Made by a program: the position numbers and the translations under genes. A stretch of 64,000 nucleotides of DNA from Cavenderia fasciculata (lineage: Eukaryota > Evosea > Eumycetozoa > Acytosteliales > Cavenderiaceae), in the NCBI RefSeq assembly GCF_000203815.1, contig NW_004457735.1, forward strand, positions 372,001 to 436,000, read 5' to 3'. Under the pieces are notes generated by a model. It saw nothing but the letters and a program-made list of their open reading frames with translations. It was not told where the DNA came from and made no database searches. Below are positions 60,484 through 64,000 of the stretch, in pieces (the stretch's first letter is position 1; every line of letters begins with the position of its first letter).

Positions 60484-63400
60484 ATGAGATCTGACGCTCC
60501 ACCTTTTCAACCAAACAATCAGAACAACAGAGATTTACCTCTTCCACAACAACAACAAAATGTTTCTCTTCAACAACATCTAGGATCATCAAAGATAAAG
60601 TTTATCTTTGAAAAAAGAATAGATAGTATTAAAGAGTTGGAGAGATCGTATGATGGTCTCAAAATTGAAGCAAAAGGGGAAAGATTAGACATTACAGTTG
60701 CAGTTGGTGAAGATGAGACTATCAAACAACAGGTCACTCAACAAGTAGTTGGACTAGTTAGTGATTGGGGTTCTGAAACAATCCATCTTTACGATGTATA
60801 CAAAGATGTGGCATTGGTCATAGCCAATCGTTTAGAGACTCGTAATGCTACCGATAAATATGTAACATTTATCGTAGAGGTTACCCATTCAATTGAATTT
60901 AATCAATTAAAGGATATCACCATCTCATTCCACGGTATCTCTTCTCACGTCACTAGAATCAAGGATCAAATCACTCGATCGATGGTACCTGTTAGTAACC
61001 CTCCTACAACATCGTACCAATCACTCTTGTCATTGATATCGTCTGGTGTAAAGGTTCAACAATCGATTGAAAACTCCAATGCCTTTCTTCAAGACAAAGT
61101 TAACTCTTTTACGCTCCATGCTCTAAACCAAACTGGTTGGACTGAAGCTGATAACATTATCACTGCATGGTTAAATGGTTCTCTATCTCCAGTACAGCCA
61201 TCGACCTCTACCACTTCCCCATCCTCCTCTACCACCTCCACTACCTCCACCAACCCTGTTCCATCCTCAACCAACTCTGTTCCATCTTCCTCTACCACCA
61301 CCCCTGCTCCATCTTCCTCTACCACCACCCCTGCTCCATCATCCTCTGTATCATCCCCCACCAACTCTGTTCAATCTTCCTCTAACACCTCCATCTCCAC
61401 ACCTCCATCATCCACAACCTCCACCAACCCTGTTCCATCCTCAACCAACTCTGTTCCATCATCCTCTACCGCCACCCCTGCCCCATCATCCTATGCTCCA
61501 ACAGTGGTAGGAGGAAAATCCCCAGACTCATTGGTTCAACAAAAGGCTGACCCCAGCAGTGTTGTTGAAGCCTCAAAACAAAAAAAGAAAAAAGAGAAAA
61601 AACAACAAGTAAAGATCAACTATAACAAGCAACTTTGGGGATACCTCAAGTTTGAATTTTTTGGGCAACAACAAAGATGGGCTGATGCAATGGCCCAACA
61701 ACAACTAAAGGGTCATATTGGAGAGCTTGTAAAAAAGGATGGTACTATCACCATTTCAGGAGAACATTGTAAAGAGATTAAAAAGATTGTTCAAGACCAT
61801 ATCAATACCATTCGCTCTGAATGTGTTGAAATCAAACTTCCATTCTCATCCGATCTTTATCGCGAACATATTATAACTCAAGCTAGATTCCACAAGGTAA
61901 GTAAGAGATGAGATTGATTATTATTATACTCATTACTTGTTTATTTATTTATTTATTTATTTTATTTATTTATTTTAGCTTCATGTTTGTTGGAATAGTT
62001 TTGATAATCCACATTGGAAAGGTGGAGATTATATTTATACTCAACAACAAAATGATAAAAAGAAATCAGATAATTTTGTTCAAAGTCCAATCAAAGAGGA
62101 ACAACCAAAAGATAAACTTGATTTTTATATCACAAGTACCAATCCAAAAGATATTCAAGCTATGGTTCAATACCTCCATTATCTTTCACAATGTAAAACT
62201 ACAGTACCTCTAAACGAAGATGAAAAGGGACCTGTCTTTACAGAATTTAAAAGTGACAAACAAGTTTACTTTCTGACTAGAACCAATGCTGCAATCATCA
62301 TTGAAGCAGTCAATCAAACGGCACTAGCCGAAATGGAATCCAAAATTAAAAATTTTATATTAAAGATTAAAACTGTATGTAATATATATATATATATTGA
62401 TATAAACTCTAATACAATCAAAGTTGTTGATTATTAATATTATTTATTATTTAATATTTAATAATTAGGTAATGAAAGAATATAAATTGGAACCATTTGA
62501 AGCAGACTATTTAAGTCAAAAGAAAATATTTGAAGATATTCAAATTAAATATCCAAGTATTAGAATGGAGCGTATTGCATCTGTGATAGACTCTGCGTCG
62601 ACTGTATCCATTCAAGGGACCTCTGAAAAGGTAAATGAGGTACACCAATATTTAGACCAAACACTGGAGAATTTCAAAGCTGTTCCAATTGTACTACAAG
62701 ATGATTTCAAGATAAAGGTGAAGTTGTTGGCTGCCAGAATCCAATCTATTATAAAGCGTATTGCTGATAATCAAGACTCGACTGTACAAGTATTACTCCA
62801 CTACAAAAAGTTTGAAGAGTTTAAAATCAATTTCAAGACACTGGTTGCCTATGGAAACAAAGATGATGCTACCAATCTTGCACAAGAAATCAAGTCTTAT
62901 AGTGACGCACTTGTTCAGATTGAATCAAGACCAGACAATATCAAGCAATTGACTAGAATGTTGATCATTGACAAGACAGGTTTAAAAGAACAAATTGAAC
63001 AAGATTTCAATGCCAACATTATCAGTGACGTCGACGTAATTAGAATCACTGCCGAGTCAATTGAAGATGCCAAGTCTGTTGAAAAACAACTTCAAGACTT
63101 ACTTTTAAATCAACCCAAGGATACAAAACGTATTGAATTTAAATGTATTATTTATAAAGTATGTAAAAACTAAATCAAAGTATAAAAAATGTAACAACTT
63201 TTAACATTTATAATCTATTTAGTTAATGGTAGCATCAAGAATTGTGTTTAGAGAAAGAGATGTTTCAGTCAAGTTTAATAATAATGATTATACAGCTACG
63301 GTGATGGGAGAGCCCAAAGGTGTGGCCAAGGTGTATCAAAGTATATTGGATGAAAAGAAAAAGATTGAAGCTTCAATGATATCAGAATCAATCACAATCG

Positions 63401-64000
63401 ATCAAAACGAACATGATATTCTCTTTGATACCACTCAAAGACACAACTCTAATTTACAAAAGAAATGTGAAGTATCTATTGAACTTGTTGACACCGACAC
63501 CATTACCAACCCCCAACAACAACAAGTCCGTGAAGCACCGATGAGTTTGACACTGTCAAACAAAAGAACACTTGTAATCAAATACGGACAAATTGAAAAA
63601 GAGCAAGTAGATGCTATTGTCAACCCTGCCAACTCTGATCTTCAACATGGTGGCGGTGCTGCAGCATCAATCGCAAAGGCTGCAGGTCCAGACCTAGAAT
63701 CTTATTGTAACAAATACGTCAGTCGCCATGGTCTGGTGCGGGTTGGATCATCAATCCTTACCTCGCCATACAATATCCCCACATGTAAACATATCATCCA
63801 TTGTGTAGGTCCAAACCTATCAATTCCAAGTGAAGCAGCCAAAAAAGAGTTGTTGCTAAAGAATACCATACATTCAGCCCTTCACCTAGCAGAGATGCAT
63901 AGGGTCGAATCTGTTGCATTACCAGCCATTAGCTCAGGTATCTTTGGATACAATATCAAAGATTCTGCACCAATAATGATTGCAATCGCAATCGAATTCC
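60484..64000 (+). CDS. KH/RRM-like repeat protein with macro domain (macro-PARP type), 3' end beyond window
   Basis: Exons 60484-61896, 61979-62374, 62469-63158 and 63223 onward, all phase 0. N terminus: MRSDAPPFQPNNQNNRDLPL, a Gln patch, then KH-like units (HLGSSKIKFIFEKRIDSIKE; FHGISSHVTRIKDQITRSMV). A Ser/Thr/Pro linker with repeated SSSTTTPAPSS follows at about residues 235-345, then GTITISGEHCKEIKKIVQDH and more such units in exons 2 and 3 (IQGTSEKVNEVHQYLDQTL). Exon 4 contains a macro domain from about residue 950: LVIKYGQIEKEQVDAIVNPA, NSDLQHGGGAAASIAKAAG, IIHCVGP and ALPAISSGIFGY. Macro domains bind ADP-ribose; this order of KH-like repeats then macro domains recalls PARP14-type mono-ADP-ribosyltransferases. 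The catalytic domain, if any, lies beyond the window. Confidence 0.8.

Noticed and set aside
1-64000. tRNA genes, CRISPR arrays, bacterial operons or ribosome binding sites
   Set aside because: No tRNA-like B-box with cloverleaf arms, no spaced identical repeats, and clear spliceosomal introns; the window is nuclear eukaryotic DNA.

Overview
This is a eukaryotic window, almost certainly from a social amoeba (dictyostelid). The signs are strong AT-richness in non-coding DNA, short AT-rich introns with GTATGT/GTAAGT donors and TAG acceptors, poly-Gln and poly-Asn runs from (CAA)n and (AAT)n, and dictyostelid-type families (ComC-like EGF/TIG surface proteins, ankyrin-like multigene proteins, TIG repeat proteins, a macro-domain protein of the PARP type). 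GC is higher than expected for Dictyostelium discoideum, so a group 1 or 2 species such as Cavenderia or Heterostelium is my guess; the sequence alone does not prove it. I rebuilt gene models by hand from splice sites and reading phase. In the multi-exon models presented as intact, the exon lengths sum to whole codons.

Layout. 1-3232 (-): 5' part of a secreted TIG-repeat protein with recently duplicated exons. 3857-5278 (-): F-box/LRR-like protein. 6647-8084 (+): Gln-rich, CudA-like putative transcription factor with a frame break near its N terminus. 8637-9233 (-): small type I membrane protein resembling mannose-6-phosphate-receptor homology proteins, with two frame breaks in T runs. 9378-10840 (-): degenerate small GTPase fused to an ankyrin-like region. 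11055-15042 (-) and 15411-19210 (+): a divergent pair of paralogous ComC-like surface proteins sharing a 368-bp promoter region.

19304-51028 (all -) is a tandem array of about 14 copies or pieces of one ankyrin-like family. Each intact copy has a short first exon with a helical N-terminal module, a roughly 2-kb second exon of ankyrin-like repeats, and a C terminus with a YNGPE(K/R)DQ motif. Four subfamilies are visible. The array shows active birth and death: near-identical neighbours, a nonsense codon, frameshifts, 3' and 5' truncations, internal deletions, and foreign pieces at the break points (a hAT transposase remnant, a Cys-rich surface-protein pseudogene, a stray signal-peptide exon, a truncated propeller-like gene).

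52463-56010 (-): coiled-coil RhoGAP-type protein. 56011-57663: low-complexity intergenic DNA containing one GC-rich, strongly self-complementary island (57038-57259) that could be a structured RNA. 57664-60044 (+) and 60484-64000 (+): tandem paralogues with KH/RRM-like repeats. The first is degenerate and short. The second is intact and runs into a macro domain at the window edge, as in macro-PARP proteins.

I see no operons, tRNAs, rRNAs or CRISPR arrays. The features of most interest are the ankyrin-like array as a gene-family nursery, the GTPase-like/ankyrin-like fusion beside it, and the structured island at 57 kb.
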